From positions 1 through 45,196 of the forward strand of contig JAIBCE010000020.1 in the NCBI GenBank assembly GCA_019694315.1: a stretch of 45,196 nucleotides of DNA, in the 5' to 3' direction. This stretch comes from Sandaracinaceae bacterium (GTDB taxonomy: Bacteria > Myxococcota_A > Polyangia > Polyangiales > Sandaracinaceae). Shown piece by piece: positions 1-8,136 of the stretch. Every line of letters starts with the position of its first letter. Positions within the stretch are counted from its first letter, which is position 1. Under the pieces are notes generated by a model. The model was not told where the DNA came from. It worked only from the letters and a program-made list of their open reading frames with translations, and ran no database searches. Position numbers and translations under genes: made by a program.

Positions 1-2
1 CC

Positions 3-1628
3 ACGGGCGAGCGCCTCTGGCCCGCGAGCGACCCGGGCTATCGCGTCACTCCGGGCGCCGAGCTCGCGATCGGCGAGGTGGACCCGAGCTCGCCCGGCCC
101 CGAGATCGCGGTCTGCGCGGGCGGCCAGCGCACGCCCACACCGGCGGGCTCGCACCTCATCCTCGTCGCCGCCGACGGTACGCTCCTTCGTCGCTTCGAC
201 ACGGCGCCGAACCTCGTGCCGTGCAACTTCGACGCGCCGGCGATCGGCGACGTGGACGGCGATGGCGTCGCCGAGATCCTCGTGCGCTTCCAGCTCGCGC
301 ACGCGGACGGCACCGTCACGACGCTGCGCGCGGTGCCCGGCAACGGTTCCTACTACAACGCCCTGGCGGACGTGAACGAGGACGGGGACCTCGAGATCGT
401 GACGAGCGGCCTCGTGTACGACCACGACGGCTCGGTGCTCTGGAGCCGCGAGGCCGCGGGCCCACTCGGCCCCGCGATCGCGCTGGGTGGTGGCGTCGCG
501 ATCGGCGACATCGATCTCGACGGAGACGCGGAGCTCGTCGCGATCACCGGCGGTGATCACGCGATCCAGGCGCTCGATGCGGCCACCGGCGCGACGATCT
601 GGGGGCCGATCGACATCAACCCGCTCGACGATCCGGGTGTGGCCGCCGACGTGGCCGCCGACAGCTCGATGGGCCGCGGCGGCGGGCCTCCGACCATCGC
701 GAATTTCGACGACGACCCCGAGCCCGAGATCGCCTTCGCGGGCGGCTTCGCGTACGTGATCTTCAACCACGACGGAACGCGCCTCTGGTACGACGTGACC
801 GTCGATCGCAGCTCGCGCGTGACGGGCTCGAGCATCTTCGACTTCGAGGGCGATGGCATCGCCGAGGTGCTCTACAACGACGAGCGCACGTTCCGCGTCT
901 ACCGCGGCACCGACGGCATGGAGCTGCTCTCGTTCTGCAACACGAGCGGCACGCTGCGCGAGTACCCGATCGTGGCCGACGTCGATGGCGACGATCACGC
1001 CGAGATCGTGCTCATGCAGAACAACTACGCCTTCGGCTGCCTCGATGGATCGCCCAGCGGGACGGGCATTCGCGTGTTCGGTCATCCGCGCAACGAGTGG
1101 GTGCGCACGCGTCGCCTCTGGACCGAGCACACCTACCACGTGACCAACATCGGCGACGACGCGACGGTACCGCGTGTCGAGGGTCGCAACTGGGACACGG
1201 CGGGTCTGAACAACTTCCGACAGAACGTGCAGACCGAGGGCATCTTCGATGCGCCGGATCTCGTGCTGCGCGATCTCGCCGCGGGCACGCGGGACTGCCC
1301 GAGCTCGTTCGAGCTCTCCGTGCGCATCGTGAACCAAGGGGCCGCAGGCGCCCCCGCGGGCATCCCCGTGACCTTCTACGACGTGACGAGCGGCACGCGC
1401 GTGCGCATCGGCCGGGTGGAGACGACACGTCGCTTGCTTCCCGGCGAGTCGGAGCTCTTGGTCCTGCCGATGCCGTTCTCGATCCCCGCGGGCATGGAGC
1501 TCGCGACGTACCGCTTCGAGGCGGTGATCAACGCCTCCGACGACATGCCGCGCGAGGATCTCCACGAGTGCCGCGAGGACAACGACGGCGCGGGCCCGAT
1601 CGAGATCGCCTGCCCCGATCTCGGTTGA
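3..1628 (+). CDS. FG-GAP/VCBS repeat protein, 5'-truncated by the window edge
   Basis: The frame is open from the first bases of the window, so the true start lies upstream; the internal GTG at 78 is probably not the start. At least six Asp-rich FG-GAP/VCBS-like repeats recur about every 130 bases, of the form GDVDGDGVAEIL, ADVNEDGDLEIV, GDIDLDGDAELV and VADVDGDDHAEIV (around 241, 361, 499, 697, 829 and 970). These are calcium-binding beta-propeller blades in known family members. The last 120 residues (from about 1255) look like a CARDB-type beta-sandwich, with the phrase LSVRIVNQGAAGAPAGIPV. A secreted or surface-anchored structural or adhesion protein is inferred. Signal peptide and anchor would lie outside the window. 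A hairpin lies just after the stop. Confidence 0.8.
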   Translation, partial: TGERLWPASDPGYRVTPGAELAIGEVDPSSPGPEIAVCAGGQRTPTPAGSHLILVAADGTLLRRFDTAPNLVPCNFDAPAIGDVDGDGVAEILVRFQLAHADGTVTTLRAVPGNGSYYNALADVNEDGDLEIVTSGLVYDHDGSVLWSREAAGPLGPAIALGGGVAIGDIDLDGDAELVAITGGDHAIQALDAATGATIWGPIDINPLDDPGVAADVAADSSMGRGGGPPTIANFDDDPEPEIAFAGGFAYVIFNHDGTRLWYDVTVDRSSRVTGSSIFDFEGDGIAEVLYNDERTFRVYRGTDGMELLSFCNTSGTLREYPIVADVDGDDHAEIVLMQNNYAFGCLDGSPSGTGIRVFGHPRNEWVRTRRLWTEHTYHVTNIGDDATVPRVEGRNWDTAGLNNFRQNVQTEGIFDAPDLVLRDLAAGTRDCPSSFELSVRIVNQGAAGAPAGIPVTFYDVTSGTRVRIGRVETTRRLLPGESELLVLPMPFSIPAGMELATYRFEAVINASDDMPREDLHECREDNDGAGPIEIACPDLG

Positions 1629-1675
1629 GTCGACCTCGGTCGAGACGGGGCCGTGCGAGGCTGGCCGCTCGGGGC

Positions 1676-1716
1676 GCTCGGGCGCGTGGGCCGTGAGGCC
1701 GCTGTCGCGCCCGAGC
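1676..1716. terminator. Bidirectional terminator-like inverted repeat between convergent genes
   Basis: A perfect 11-bp inverted repeat, GCTCGGGCGCG (1676-1686) and CGCGCCCGAGC (1706-1716), surrounds a 19-nt loop that contains GGCC twice. It sits in the 115-bp gap between the convergent FG-GAP and YHS genes. There is no T-run, as is common in very GC-rich genomes, so function as a terminator is inferred from placement. Confidence 0.5.
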
Positions 1717-1743
1717 CTCGTTCGTCGAGCCTCCTCCGTCGCG

Positions 1744-2121
1744 TCAGCTCGCGGGGGCGGCGCTGGTGTCGGTCGACTCGGAGCCCGTGGTGGCCGCGCC
1801 CTGGGGGTGGACGTACTGCTCGGGGTTCGCCTCGAAGCGGGCCGGGCAGTGCTGGCAGCAGAAGTAGTACGTGCGGCCCTGGTATTCGACGTGCGGCGAG
1901 TCGGCCGTGACCACGAACTGGTCGCCGCTGACCGGACAGGTCGTGGTGTCGCCGATGGTCGCCTCTCCGGGCGCCACCACCTGCGCGCTCGTCGCCTCGC
2001 CACCCGCGCTCGCGTGCTGCTCGCCTTCGCTGCTGCTGCTCGCGCTCGAGCCACCGCAGCCCACCGACGCCAGCGCGAGCACGACCGCGACCACACCTGT
2101 CTGCAACCAAGACTTGTTCAT
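1744..2121 (-). CDS. YHS-domain lipoprotein
   Basis: A 125-residue protein with a lipoprotein signal peptide: a basic start, a hydrophobic stretch and a lipobox ending ASVGC at about residue 22. A Ser/Gly/Glu-rich linker follows. The C-terminal half is a YHS domain, with TTCPVSGDQF followed by YYFCCQHCPARFEANPEQY. The single Cys plus the Cys-Cys-x2-Cys cluster is the metal-binding pattern of YHS/TRASH-type domains, which bind copper or other soft metals. Expected location is the periplasmic face of a membrane. A strong AGGAGGT lies just before the ATG and fixes the start. It is divergent from the acyltransferase. A role in metal sensing or handling is inferred. Confidence 0.82.
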   Translation of the reverse strand: MNKSWLQTGVVAVVLALASVGCGGSSASSSSEGEQHASAGGEATSAQVVAPGEATIGDTTTCPVSGDQFVVTADSPHVEYQGRTYYFCCQHCPARFEANPEQYVHPQGAATTGSESTDTSAAPAS

Positions 2122-2124
2122 GAG

Positions 2125-2131
2125 ACCTCCT
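2125..2131 (-). promoter_or_regulatory. Strong Shine-Dalgarno of the YHS lipoprotein
   Basis: AGGAGGT on the minus strand. GGAGG lies 4 nt before the ATG at 2121, the same spacing as for the sensor kinase and infA genes here. Confidence 0.7.
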
Positions 2132-2246
2132 GAGCGAGATACGAAACGGTGGCGAACCGTACTCGCCTCGCGTGCGCCGACAACTCACGGGCGCCTCTCG
2201 CTGTGATGGAAAGCAGGCGCGACGGCGCTATCGTTGCCTCGACTCC

Positions 2247-3050
2247 ATGCCGCGCTGGCTCCGCATCGTCCTCACCGGCTGGTGCTTCTTCCTCTTCTTC
2301 TTCGGAAGCCCGGTGATCCCGCTCCTCGTCTTTCCGTGGATGAGGCTCACCTCGCGCGACGAGGAGACGTACCGCGGCCGCTGCACGCACTGGCTCCACC
2401 GAGGCACTCGCTTCTTCACGCGGCTCATCACGTTCTACCGTCTGGTCGACGCGCCGCGCGAGGTCTCGCTTCCGCGCGGTGTGGATCCGAGCAAGCCCTA
2501 CGTGCTCGTGTCGAACCATCCGAGCCTCATCGACGTGGTGCTCTCGCTCGGTTGGTTCGAGGGCCTCACGTGCGTCGTGAAGGGCAGCCTCATGCGCTCG
2601 GCCGCCTTCGGTCACCTCTTGCGCTCGACGAACTACCTGCCGGGGCCCACCGGCGAGGGCGAGGACGTGTGCGGCGCGATCGTGGCGCACCTGCGAAAGG
2701 GCCACCCGATCATGGTCTTTCCCGAGGGGACGCGCTCGCTCGCCGATCGCCTGCATCGCTTTCGTCGCGGTGCCGTGGAGGCCGCGTTCGAGGCCGGCGT
2801 GCCGATCGTGCCGATGTACCTCGACGTGACGGTGCCGTTCTTGATGAAGGGGGCTCCGTTCTGGCGGGCGCCCCACGAATCGCCCGTGTATCGCGCCGAG
2901 TTCTTCGAGGTGATCGATCCTCGCACCGAGACACGTGACGCGCGCCAGGTGAACGCGGATCTGCAGGAGCGCTACCGCGCCCGCTACGCGCAGACGGTCT
3001 CGCGCCGTGGGATCGAGGCCGCGCAGAGCATGGTCGCCGTGCACACGTGA
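2247..3050 (+). CDS. PlsC-like 1-acylglycerol-3-phosphate acyltransferase
   Basis: A membrane acyltransferase that in this family transfers an acyl chain to lysophosphatidate or a related lysolipid. The HX4D catalytic motif is present as NHPSLID (His91, Asp96) and the substrate-binding motif as FPEGTR (158-163). An N-terminal hydrophobic segment rich in Phe and Leu (about residues 5-30) anchors it. The length of 267 residues fits the family. I chose the ATG at 2247 because the reading upstream (to 2172) is basic and unlike the family; a TATCGT hexamer sits 12 nt before it. It is followed by uridine kinase 43 nt later. The exact lipid substrate cannot be told from sequence. Confidence 0.85.
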   Translation: MPRWLRIVLTGWCFFLFFFGSPVIPLLVFPWMRLTSRDEETYRGRCTHWLHRGTRFFTRLITFYRLVDAPREVSLPRGVDPSKPYVLVSNHPSLIDVVLSLGWFEGLTCVVKGSLMRSAAFGHLLRSTNYLPGPTGEGEDVCGAIVAHLRKGHPIMVFPEGTRSLADRLHRFRRGAVEAAFEAGVPIVPMYLDVTVPFLMKGAPFWRAPHESPVYRAEFFEVIDPRTETRDARQVNADLQERYRARYAQTVSRRGIEAAQSMVAVHT

Positions 3051-3093
3051 TTTCGCTTCGATGCTCCGCGCTTCGGCGCTATAGAGCGCGCCC

Positions 3094-3714
3094 ATGAGGC
3101 CGTACGTCGTCGGAGTCGCTGGCGGCACGGGGTCGGGCAAGACCACCGTCGCCCGCAAGATCGTGGAAGGCGGAGGCGCGGACGTGTGCGTGCTCGAGCA
3201 CGACACCTACTACCGCGACCGTCCCGATCTCTCGTACGAGGAGCGCTGTCAGCTCAACTTCGATCACCCGAGCTCGCTCGAGACCTCGCTCCTGCTCGAG
3301 CACATCCGCGCGGTGAAGCGGGGCGAGACCGTCCAGGCGCCCACCTACGACTTCAAGACGCACCGACGCGGCGACGAGACGCGTCAGGTGGTCCCGGCCC
3401 CGATCCTCGTGGTGGAGGGCATCCTCCTCTTCGTGGAGCCCGAGATCCGCGCCGAGCTCGATCTCAAGCTCTTCGTCGACACCGACGCCGACATCCGCGT
3501 CCTTCGTCGCGTGCGTCGCGACATGGAGAAGCGCGGCCGCACCTTCGAGTCGGTGCGGCAGCAGTACTACGACACCGTCCGGCCCATGCACCTCCAGTTC
3601 GTGGAGCCGAGCAAGCGCTGGGCAGACGTGATCATCCCCGAGGGCGGCAAGAACATGGTCGCGCTCGACCTCATCCTCACGAAGATCCGGAGCGAGGTCC
3701 TGGCCCGCAAGTGA
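3094..3714 (+). CDS. udk: Uridine kinase
   Basis: Phosphorylates uridine (and usually cytidine) to the monophosphate in pyrimidine salvage; cytosolic. The P-loop GGTGSGKT (about residues 10-17) opens the protein. EHDTYYRD, NFDHPSSLET and PTYDFKTHRR follow in the order usual for bacterial Udk. A lid-like RRVRRDMEKRGRTFESV and YYDTVRPMHLQFVEPSK complete the match. The length of 206 residues is normal. A palindromic GCGCTATAGAGCGC lies immediately upstream and includes a TATAGA hexamer 8 nt before the ATG. The ABC ATPase starts 44 nt after the stop in the same direction, so co-transcription is possible but not shown. Confidence 0.93.
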   Translation: MRPYVVGVAGGTGSGKTTVARKIVEGGGADVCVLEHDTYYRDRPDLSYEERCQLNFDHPSSLETSLLLEHIRAVKRGETVQAPTYDFKTHRRGDETRQVVPAPILVVEGILLFVEPEIRAELDLKLFVDTDADIRVLRRVRRDMEKRGRTFESVRQQYYDTVRPMHLQFVEPSKRWADVIIPEGGKNMVALDLILTKIRSEVLARK

Positions 3715-3758
3715 GGCTCGCCCCGAGCGAGCGGAACGGTCACGATGCGCTGCCAGAC

Positions 3759-4523
3759 ATGAGCGAGGTCCTCTACGAGGTGCGCGGGATCGCGAAGAGC
3801 TTCGGGGATCGGCCCATCCTCGAGCACGTCGACCTCGACATCCGTCGCGCCGAGTTCCTCTGCTGGATCGGCGAGTCGGGCACGGGCAAGAGCCTCCTCG
3901 CGAAGATCCTGCTCGGCCTCGTGCCGACCGATCGGGGGACCATCCGCTTCGACGGCGAGGACGTCACGCGCTTCCGCGAGCGCGACTGGCTCACGATCCG
4001 CCGCCGCGTCGGTGTGCTCCTCCAGAGCTCGGGCCTCTTCGACTCCGTCAACGTCTTCGAGAACGTCGCCTACGGGCTCAAGGAGCAGCAGCTCCTGCCG
4101 CTCGACGGGATGAAGGAGCGCGTCGCGCAGAGCCTCGCGCAGGTAGGGCTGCCCGGGATCGAGACGATGATGCCGGGCGAGCTCTCGGGCGGAATGCGCA
4201 AGCGGGTGGCCCTGGCCCGAGCGATCGCGATGCGACCCGAGGTGCTCTTCTACGACGGTCCGACCGAGGGCCTCGATCCGGTGAACGTGGCGCGCGTGAA
4301 CCGCCTGCTCCTGCGGCTGCGCGATCAGCTCGGGATCACGACGATCGTCATCACGCACCAGATGGAGACGGCCTTCGGCGCCGCCGATCGCGTGCTCCTC
4401 ATGGCCGACGGGCGCGTCGCGCTCGAGGGCACGCCCCGATCGCTGTGGGGCTCCTCCGAGCCGACGCTCCAGCCGTTTCTCCGCATCGCGCGCGACGTGC
4501 TCTCCGCGCCTCGCGGCGCATGA
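3759..4523 (+). CDS. MlaF-like ABC transporter ATP-binding protein with Walker B Glu replaced by Gly
   Basis: A 254-residue ABC ATPase of the Mla/Ttg2 (lipid or toluene-tolerance) type. Walker A is GESGTGKS (residues 38-45), the Q-loop is VGVLLQSSGLF, the signature is LSGGMRKRVALARA and the switch His is in ITHQME (His200). Walker B reads LFYDGPTEGLDP: the Asp is Asp166, but the usual catalytic Glu is Gly167 (codon ggt at 4257). No permease, MlaD/MCE or MlaC partner is adjacent, so it is an orphan subunit here. The start is the ATG giving MSEVLYEVRGIAKSFG; reading further upstream enters uridine kinase in another frame. Family assignment is firm; substrate and activity are uncertain. Confidence 0.88.
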   Translation: MSEVLYEVRGIAKSFGDRPILEHVDLDIRRAEFLCWIGESGTGKSLLAKILLGLVPTDRGTIRFDGEDVTRFRERDWLTIRRRVGVLLQSSGLFDSVNVFENVAYGLKEQQLLPLDGMKERVAQSLAQVGLPGIETMMPGELSGGMRKRVALARAIAMRPEVLFYDGPTEGLDPVNVARVNRLLLRLRDQLGITTIVITHQMETAFGAADRVLLMADGRVALEGTPRSLWGSSEPTLQPFLRIARDVLSAPRGA

Positions 4524-4532
4524 CGCAGCGCG

Positions 4533-4552
4533 CCGATCGCGCCCGCGCGATC
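4533..4552 (+). terminator. Hairpin after the ABC ATPase gene
   Basis: CGATCGCG (4533-4540) and CGCGATCG (4545-4552) form a perfect 8-bp stem with a 4-nt loop, 10 nt after the stop codon. It could end the udk-ABC transcript. No T-run follows, and GATCGCG-type words are common in this DNA, so chance is possible. Confidence 0.38.
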
Positions 4553-4585
4553 GAAATCGGCGCCCAGGCCGAAGATGAGTTTTGG

Positions 4586-4591
4586 TAAGCT
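4586..4591 (+). promoter_or_regulatory. Putative -10 element of a leaderless transcript
   Basis: TAAGCT fits TANNNT and lies 6 nt before the GTG at 4598, which has no Shine-Dalgarno. No recognisable -35 is seen. Confidence 0.33.
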
Positions 4592-4597
4592 CCGTTC

Positions 4598-5176
4598 GTG
4601 CCGCTGCGCGCGCCGCTCTCGCCTCGACTGCTCGACGCCGAAGCCCCTCCGGGGCTCGGTGAGCCTCCCAGCGGTCCCATGGCGCCGTTCGTGGGCGCGC
4701 GCGTCGCGGTGGACGGGCTCGACCTCGAGAAGCTGAGCGCCGAGGACCGCGCCGCGCTCTCGCGCGTGCGTGCGTTCGAGGTGCCCGCGCTGCTCGACGT
4801 GTCCGTCGACATCCCGCGCACGCTCGAGGCCAACCGCGAGGCGATCGCGCTCCTCCACCGGACGTTCTCGTTTCCCTTCGAGTGGAAGCTCGAGCGGCCC
4901 ATCTTCGGCGCGCTGCACAAGCACACGATGCTGATGTTCGCGTGCGAGGCGCCCGAGGACGAGACGACCAAGCAGCCGATGTGTCTCGTGGTCCGCGGCC
5001 CCGTGACGCACGTGGAGGGCGTGGCCCTCGACACGCCCGAGGGCAAGGCTCGCCTCGAGCGCGTGCAGCGCTCCTTCTCCGCGACGACGGACTTCCGCGC
5101 CACGCTCCGCTCGTTCTCCATGCGCGCACGCATCGAGAAGGCCTGGTGGACGAACGTGCAGGCGCCCTTCGCCTGA
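4598..5176 (+). CDS. Conserved-looking hypothetical protein
   Basis: I do not recognise this 192-residue protein. It has no signal peptide and no membrane segment. It is a mixed alpha/beta sequence with a Pro-rich first 30 residues, then a segment with many charged residues (VDGLDLEKLSAEDRAALSR) and a C-terminal part ending in RARIEKAWWTNVQAPFA. The GTG at 4598 is preceded at 6 nt by TAAGCT; an alternative start is the ATG at 4679, which would remove the Pro-rich stretch. It is followed after 15 nt by the RCC1 lipoprotein gene, so the two may be co-transcribed. Confidence 0.65.
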   Translation: MPLRAPLSPRLLDAEAPPGLGEPPSGPMAPFVGARVAVDGLDLEKLSAEDRAALSRVRAFEVPALLDVSVDIPRTLEANREAIALLHRTFSFPFEWKLERPIFGALHKHTMLMFACEAPEDETTKQPMCLVVRGPVTHVEGVALDTPEGKARLERVQRSFSATTDFRATLRSFSMRARIEKAWWTNVQAPFA

Positions 5177-5191
5177 ACCCCGGAGTCGACG

Positions 5192-6760
5192 GTGTTCATG
5201 GGGCGTGTCTCGACGTTGCTGGCCCTCTCATTCAGGCTGGCCACCGCGCTCGCCTCCATGGGGCTCGCGCTCGCAGGCTGCGAGACGCGCGTGTCTCTCG
5301 GGGCCAGCTGTCGCGACTCCGCCGAGTGCGGGGAGGGCGTGTGCGGCGTGGGAGGGCGGTGCCGCGCCGAGTGCGTGAGGAGCGACGACTGCGCCGCGGG
5401 TGCGCGCTGTCTCCGGGATCCTGCCACGGGTCTTCGAGGTTGCTCGCTCGCGCTCGACACGTGCAGCGCTGGCTCGTGCGCGGACGGGCTCCGCTGCGTC
5501 GAAGGGCAGTGTCTCGGTGTGTGCATCCAGTCGATCGACTGCCCCGATGGTCTGTGCGTCGACGACGCCTGTGTGGTGCCGACGACCGTCGACGGTGGCG
5601 TGGCCGATGCGCCCTCGCTGGATGCACCAGTCTCCTCGTGTCCCGAGGGCGGCACGCTCAGCGTGGACGTGGGGCGATGGTCGGTCTGCGCCATCCGGTG
5701 TGATCAGCAGGTGTACTGCTGGGGCCACTGGGGCCCTGCGCTCCTCGGGACCGAGGCGCCCGCGATGTGCGATGGAACGCCCTGTTTCGAGGCGCCGCAC
5801 GCGATCGACCTTCCTCCGCAGCGATGGGCCGAGGTCGCGGTGGGAGACACCCGTGCCTGCGCGCGCTCGGAGGCGGGGGAGGTCTGGTGCTGGGGACTGC
5901 TCGTCGAGACCCCCTTGAGCGCGCCCGCGCGCATCGTCCAGGAAGGGGGCGTGGCGTTCGTGGCCTCCGAGCTCGTCGCGGGTGGCTCGCACCACTGCGC
6001 ACGCGACGCGGGCGACGGGAGCCTGCGCTGCTGGGGTTGGAACGCGGCAGGTCAGCTCGGCGATGGCACGATGCTCCACAGCGCCCCGGCGGTCGTCGCG
6101 TTCGAGGGGGTCGAGAGCGCTGGCGTCTTCGCGGGCGAGTGGCGCACGCACGTCATCGATGTCGAGGGACGGGTCCACGGCGCAGGGCAGAACGACGATG
6201 GCGAGATCGTGTGGCCGAGCTCGGAGAGCACGCCGGCGGGCTCCCGCTCGGATCTTCCCGCGCCCGCTCGGGACCTCGCGGTGACGGACAACGCCACCTG
6301 TGCGCTCCTCGACGAGGGTCGCATCGTCTGCTGGGGACGCACCGCCGTGCTGTTCGGGCGCAGCGATCCTTCGTCGGCGATGGATTGTCCCCCCAACCTG
6401 TGCGTGCCGACGCCCTTCGAGCTCGCGCGAGGCCGGATCCCGCCGGGCCCGCTCGAGGGGATCGAGGGCGATCGCTTCGCGCCGTACCTCCTCGCGTGGA
6501 ACGCTGCGGGGCAGCTCTACGGTGTGGGCGGAAGTGATCAGCAGGTGCTCGGCACCGATCCGTACGTGTACGAGGCGGTGCAGCTCGTCGCGCTGATGGG
6601 CGCGCGCACCCACTTCGTGCGGGCAGGCGCAGAGACCGCGTGCGCGATCCTCGACGGGACGCGCGAGCTCGTGTGCTGGGGCCAGAACCACGTAGGCCAG
6701 CTCGGCCGTGGGGGACATGGCCCCGCGCAGGGCATGGCCCTCGCTCCCGCCTGGCCGTGA
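5192..6760 (+). CDS. Cys-rich RCC1-repeat lipoprotein
   Basis: A 522-residue outer-envelope lipoprotein. The signal peptide ends with lipobox LALAGC (Cys about 30). A Cys-rich region follows (to about residue 130) with repeated C-x5-C style spacing such as SCRDSAECGEGVC, then an Asp/Ala/Ser linker (VDGGVADAPSLDAPVSS). The rest holds RCC1-type propeller blades recognisable by CWG and GQLGDG motifs (VYCWGHWG, LRCWGWNAAGQLGDG, LVCWGQNHVGQLGRG). Seven-bladed propellers of this type serve as interaction scaffolds. The GTG at 5192 has GGAG 6 nt upstream, which favours it over the ATG at 5198. Partner and function are unknown. Confidence 0.85.
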   Translation: MFMGRVSTLLALSFRLATALASMGLALAGCETRVSLGASCRDSAECGEGVCGVGGRCRAECVRSDDCAAGARCLRDPATGLRGCSLALDTCSAGSCADGLRCVEGQCLGVCIQSIDCPDGLCVDDACVVPTTVDGGVADAPSLDAPVSSCPEGGTLSVDVGRWSVCAIRCDQQVYCWGHWGPALLGTEAPAMCDGTPCFEAPHAIDLPPQRWAEVAVGDTRACARSEAGEVWCWGLLVETPLSAPARIVQEGGVAFVASELVAGGSHHCARDAGDGSLRCWGWNAAGQLGDGTMLHSAPAVVAFEGVESAGVFAGEWRTHVIDVEGRVHGAGQNDDGEIVWPSSESTPAGSRSDLPAPARDLAVTDNATCALLDEGRIVCWGRTAVLFGRSDPSSAMDCPPNLCVPTPFELARGRIPPGPLEGIEGDRFAPYLLAWNAAGQLYGVGGSDQQVLGTDPYVYEAVQLVALMGARTHFVRAGAETACAILDGTRELVCWGQNHVGQLGRGGHGPAQGMALAPAWP

Positions 6761-6808
6761 CCTGACGCCCTGTCGTGCGATCTCGCCGTCGCTGGCGCGG
6801 GACCTCGA

Positions 6809-8041
6809 TCAGCCGTCGTCGTGGAGGTCGAGCGTGTTGCCCTTGGTGGCGGCGCCGATGTTCTTCATGCGATCGGGCACGCGCAGCGCGACCACGCCGC
6901 GCTCGACGTTGCCCGACACGCTCGGGCCTGCGAGCGCGCTCGCGACCATGCCGCGGTTCCACTCGTCGTCCCACGCGTAGTTGAAGCCGTTGCACGCGAC
7001 GCAGCGCTTCTCGAGGCCCGCGCACACGACGTCTCGCGCGAGCTCGCTCTCGAGCGCCTCCACGAGCGAGCCGGCCTTCACGTTCCTCCCTTGGTGCCAG
7101 CAGAGGTAGAAGCCGTGATCGCTGAAACCGATGAATTTCTGGGGGATCTTGCAGCCGTCGATCGGGCGGTAGCGGAAGTCCTTGCGGCTGTACATCTCGA
7201 AGTGCTCGAGCAGGAGCTCGCGCTCGTTGAACCACGTGTGCGTGTCGTGGCACTCGCGCTCGATGCGCACGAGCTGCGCGTGCGCGAGCTGCTCCTGCTC
7301 CGGCGTCATCTGGAGATGCGCGGTCTCGGGCACGACCTCCACGTGGCTGAAGCCGCAGTACGCGTATCGCTTCTTGCCGATGCCCTGGATGTGCTTGAAC
7401 GAGTCGTAGAGCACGTGCGCGTTGTCGCGCTGCATCACGGTGTTGGTGCCCCACTGGATCTTCGACTCGGCGAGCCAGCCGATCGACTTCATGGTGCGGG
7501 CCCAGGTGCCCTTGCGCTGCCGGATGTGGTCGTGGACCTCCTCGGTGCCGTCGACCGAGATCGTCAGGCAGTCGAGCTGCTCGAGGAAGTCGAGCTTGTC
7601 GCGCTTGAGGAGCGTGCCGTTCGAGACCATCTGGATCTTCACGCCGAGCGAGAAGGCGTGCTCGAGCAGGCGGAAGATGGCGGGGTGCACGAAGGGCTCG
7701 CCGCCCGAGAAGCTGATCGTGCCGATGCCGATCTCGGCGGCCTCGGTGATCGCCTTCTTGCAGAGCTCCTCGTCCATGAAGAGCGCCTCCGAGGGGCGGC
7801 GGCACATCTGGCACGTGAGGTTGCAGTACTCGCTGAGAGCGATGTCCATGCGCTCGTAGCTCGTGAAGACGTTGCTCGCGCCGCAGGCGGGGCAGGCCGC
7901 GCGCTCGAGCGGCAGCGTGCCGCTCAGCGTGTGCACGACGTCCACGCCGCACGCGGTGCACGCGCGCTTGCGTGTGGCCGTGACGCTCGTCGGTCCGGGC
8001 GCGATCGTCGTGATGCGCGGGCGATAGGTGAGGGTGCCCAT
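6809..8041 (-). CDS. Radical SAM/SPASM-type enzyme with N-terminal zinc ribbon
   Basis: A 410-residue radical SAM protein. The cluster motif CNLTCQMC places the three iron-sulfur Cys at 73, 77 and 80; ISFSGGEPF is the GGEP motif that contacts SAM, and MVSNGTLL and LTISVDG follow as in SPASM/twitch enzymes. Before the core is a CxxC...CxxC zinc ribbon (Cys28, 31, 50, 53). The C-terminal region holds further Cys (DGCKIP, FYLCWH, VVCAGLEKRCVACNGF) fit for auxiliary clusters. The ATG at 8041 is preferred; a GTG at 8059 is 6 codons upstream. It lies downstream of a radical SAM/glycosyltransferase pair, with one opposite-strand gene between. Substrate unknown; peptide or sugar modification is possible. 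Confidence 0.85.
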   Translation of the reverse strand: MGTLTYRPRITTIAPGPTSVTATRKRACTACGVDVVHTLSGTLPLERAACPACGASNVFTSYERMDIALSEYCNLTCQMCRRPSEALFMDEELCKKAITEAAEIGIGTISFSGGEPFVHPAIFRLLEHAFSLGVKIQMVSNGTLLKRDKLDFLEQLDCLTISVDGTEEVHDHIRQRKGTWARTMKSIGWLAESKIQWGTNTVMQRDNAHVLYDSFKHIQGIGKKRYAYCGFSHVEVVPETAHLQMTPEQEQLAHAQLVRIERECHDTHTWFNERELLLEHFEMYSRKDFRYRPIDGCKIPQKFIGFSDHGFYLCWHQGRNVKAGSLVEALESELARDVVCAGLEKRCVACNGFNYAWDDEWNRGMVASALAGPSVSGNVERGVVALRVPDRMKNIGAATKGNTLDLHDDG

Positions 8042-8136
8042 GGGCGCGCAGCCTCGCACGCCGTGACGCCCGAGGGGAGCCCGCGGCTTCGGGCGTCCGA
8101 CTCGACGCCACGCGCGCGCGGTGCGAGCGTGGGCCC

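Noticed and set aside
78..80. GTG as the start of the first gene
   Set aside because: The same frame is open to the window edge with repeat-like coding sequence upstream.
6761..6808. Terminator between the RCC1 and radical SAM genes
   Set aside because: No stem of 6 bp or more with a reasonable loop is visible in this 48-bp gap.
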